Positions 62,209 through 64,000 of a stretch of DNA of 64,000 nucleotides are shown one piece after another. Below the pieces are notes generated by a model. The model saw nothing but the letters and a program-made list of their open reading frames with translations, ran no database searches and had not been told where the DNA came from. Each line of letters begins with the position of its first letter. Within the stretch, counting starts at the first letter, position 1. The translations under genes and the position numbers were made by a program. The stretch covers positions 4,774,001 to 4,838,000 of the forward strand of contig NC_133293.1 in the NCBI RefSeq assembly GCF_005239225.2, read 5' to 3'. Source of the DNA: Populus alba (Eukaryota > Streptophyta > Magnoliopsida > Malpighiales > Salicaceae).

Positions 62209-62787
62209 CTATGGGTAGGGGATAGGCTTCCCATCCAGTTTTCTTAAAAACTGGCAAACAGGGTCTTTTTTAGTCAGATTCCCAAGACTAAGTCGATCAT
62301 GTTCTTTATGGAATTGTGGCCATAAATCATGAATTACACGATGCACATCTCCACTAGGATGCGTCTCAAGGGTCAATAAAAGATTATCTAAAGACCCCTT
62401 ACTTAGGCCATCCTTAATGAATTGTATTTTATCTTCACGGTTTACAGATACCATTCCTAAGGAACGACATGTCGCATTACAAGTCCATCTGGCACATCTG
62501 TGACAGACTTTCAGTCGTTTTGCACGACGTTTCTTTGCAAAAGTGCTTTCACCTGTTCCAGGCATGTGTGAAATAAAAGAATTGGAGGACTCACCTGATA
62601 ATCGGACCTTTGCTTCAATCAGCCAACGAATATCTTCAGGAATTCCATGGTTCATTAACAACCTCAATCTTTCACACCTAGCACGGTAAATTTTTGTAAT
62701 CGCATTCTGAGGCAGAGCGGGAAAATACTTTTTCAATTTTTCAAGAGTGGTGTCCATTTTCAAAAGAGAATTGGAGACGAGATTCAA
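62209..62787 (-). CDS. ORF X: small basic Cys-rich protein, carlavirus-NABP-like layout
   Basis: 192 residues if started at 62787; a start at 62757 (MDTTLEKLKK) gives 182 and is equally plausible. The N-terminal part (40-61) holds LRLLMNHGIPEDIRWLIEAK. A strongly basic arm, AKKRRAKRLK (84-93), leads directly into CHRCARWTCNATC (95-107; C-x2-C-x4-C-x3-C), a likely zinc/nucleic-acid-binding cluster. Next comes NREDKIQFIKDG (116-127) and a C-terminal region unlike anything I know. A helix with G-x-P-x-D and I-x-E, then a basic arm, Cys cluster and FI-x-x-G, is the order in carlavirus cysteine-rich nucleic-acid-binding proteins; Cys spacing here is shorter. It has no signal peptide or membrane segment, so it is not env-like. 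Function is unknown. Confidence 0.75.
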   Translation of the reverse strand: MNLVSNSLLKMDTTLEKLKKYFPALPQNAITKIYRARCERLRLLMNHGIPEDIRWLIEAKVRLSGESSNSFISHMPGTGESTFAKKRRAKRLKVCHRCARWTCNATCRSLGMVSVNREDKIQFIKDGLSKGSLDNLLLTLETHPSGDVHRVIHDLWPQFHKEHDRLSLGNLTKKDPVCQFLRKLDGKPIPYP

Positions 62788-62962
62788 AGAAGAGAGAAAA
62801 AGCTAAGAATTGTACAAATATATACAGATATCAGTTATTTGGGAAACTGAAAGAACCGACTTAAGTCACGGAGTACCGTTATCCGCCATTTGACCGGGGT
62901 GATAGACTAGCAAAACAAAAGTCACACTAAAAAACAAAAAAAATGTGAGAAAAACAAAATAA

Positions 62963-63457
62963 TCAACCTTTATCAATAAGATTATTCAAACCAATGAATT
63001 CATTTTCACTAGGAAACTCATCAAAGTAAGCTTTTAAACGATGTTCATTTACCTTCAAAACATTGTCATTCTTTGGATTCTCAATATCAATGGCCCCATA
63101 AGGATACACATGTTTCAAAATAAATGGACCGCTCCATCTTGATCTTAGTTTTTCAGGAAATAAATGGAGTTGAGAATTATAAAGCAAAACTTTTTGACCA
63201 GTATCAACTTTTTGACAATTTTCACAAGTTTTGCAGAATGCATGTGTGTCCTTGAACATGGTGGGCCAATAAAATCCATTTTGTAAGATTTTTGCAGTCG
63301 TCTCTCTTGATGAGAATTGACTCCCACATGCTTCAGAATGACAAAGTTTAATGACATTACTTATCTCATTGTCGGGAATGCATTTTTGAAATATTTGATT
63401 AGGACAATTTTTGAATAAGTAAGGGTCATCTAAGTAAAAGTTCTTCACTTCGTTCAA
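62963..63457 (-). pseudogene. Integrase ends joined without the catalytic core, element D
   Basis: The N-terminal zinc-binding region ([16 protein letters not shown]) is fused at about residue 82 directly to the C-terminal region ([29 protein letters not shown]). Compared with element B, the segment between CENCQK and KILLYN, including GIDFMGPFP, SDGGTHF and HPQTS, is absent. The 164-codon frame is open across the junction. No strand-transfer activity is possible. Confidence 0.88.
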
Positions 63458-63481
63458 AAACTTTCCTTTGTCTTCGGTACT

Positions 63482-64000
63482 TCAGTGAGCTGGCAAATCT
63501 CCTGTTGCAAGAAAATTGATATTTTTAGCAAACCAAGGCATTGAACTGAGAGAAAGTAAGGATTCTTCAGGAAAGTAATCATCGATTGGTGGGATGTCAA
63601 ATGTCAAATCTGTTGTCACTTTTGACACAAGATCAGCATCAATATTTTTGGTGCCTTTTTCATCCGTGATTTCTTCCTGAGAATAAATCATTTGCAAATC
63701 TTCAGATTCATCCAACTCAGTTTTACTCAAAGTAGATTCAAGTTGATCATGAACTAATTCTTCAATAAGATCTACTTCTTGTAAATCATTATCATCTCCA
63801 GGTTGCTTGCAAATGTTGAAAATATTCATCTCCAATGTCATGTTTCCAAAAGATAACTTCATGAGTCCATTCCTACAATTAATCAATGCATTAGAAGTTG
63901 CAAGAAACGGACGTCCTAAAATAATAGGAAATGAATTACATGCTTCAACAGGTTGCGTGTCCAAGACAATAAAATCCACAAGATAAATGAATTTATCGAC
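63482..64000 (-). pseudogene. Protease end fused to RNase H tail, element D (cut by window)
   Basis: The frame enters from the window edge with the C-terminal protease region (VILGRPFLAT-like, NCRNGLMKLSFGNMT). It continues through an acidic linker to DLQMIYSQEE and then jumps to DEKGTKN...PIDDYFPEES, which in element B lies after RNase H. All of RT and nearly all of RNase H are missing. The 165-codon frame is open, then a stop near 63482 separates it from the integrase remnant. Confidence 0.85.

Noticed and set aside
62209..62787. ORF X as an envelope-like gene (common third ORF in Athila elements)
   Set aside because: No signal peptide, membrane segment or glycosylation-rich ectodomain; it is small, basic and Cys-clustered.

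Overview
The window is nuclear DNA of a flowering plant, probably a woody eudicot; I cannot name the species. It is AT-rich, with intronless Ty3/gypsy pol remnants of the plant Athila/Tat type, many LTRs flanked by 5-bp target-site duplications, a plant LINE tail, a long tandem satellite, and one ordinary plant gene.

Layout. 1-5572: the 3' half of a minus-strand LTR retrotransposon (element A): part of its LTR, a noncoding tail, a broken LOG-like gene split by a solo LTR, and the end of a second accessory ORF. 5573-30039: about 22.7 kb of a 156-bp satellite (about 145 monomers), interrupted by a 933-bp solo LTR and a LINE fragment. 30040-31396: two LTR pieces joined head-on as a long inverted repeat. 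31397-39917: element B, a decayed near-complete minus-strand element (gag, protease, RT, RNase H, integrase, accessory ORF X, LOG). 39918-47690: nested solo LTRs, a hairpin-bearing minisatellite, unknown repeats and a chromovirus gag-protease remnant. 47690-50690: the only convincing host gene, a single-exon-coding NXPE-like/PC-esterase type II membrane protein. 51480-53037: AT-rich simple sequence, then a GC-richer degenerate repeat block. 53038-58318: element C (LTR with a nested opposite-strand solo LTR, then a LOG pseudogene). 58319-64000: element D, inserted into C and running off the window, with both accessory ORFs intact.

Main result. All four elements carry, between integrase and the 3' LTR, an intronless gene homologous to LOG (cytokinin riboside 5'-monophosphate phosphoribohydrolase). 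Where that side survives (A, B, D) a small basic Cys-rich ORF (ORF X) lies upstream of LOG. ORF X resembles in layout the cysteine-rich nucleic-acid-binding proteins of carlaviruses (basic arm followed by a Cys cluster). In D, RT, most of RNase H and the integrase core are deleted, while LOG (217 aa, catalytic motif intact) and ORF X (192 aa) are open. This is a candidate cargo-carrying, non-autonomous retrotransposon lineage combining a hormone-activating enzyme and a possible silencing-suppressor-like protein. LOG homology and layout are read from sequence; the ORF X assignment and any function are inference.
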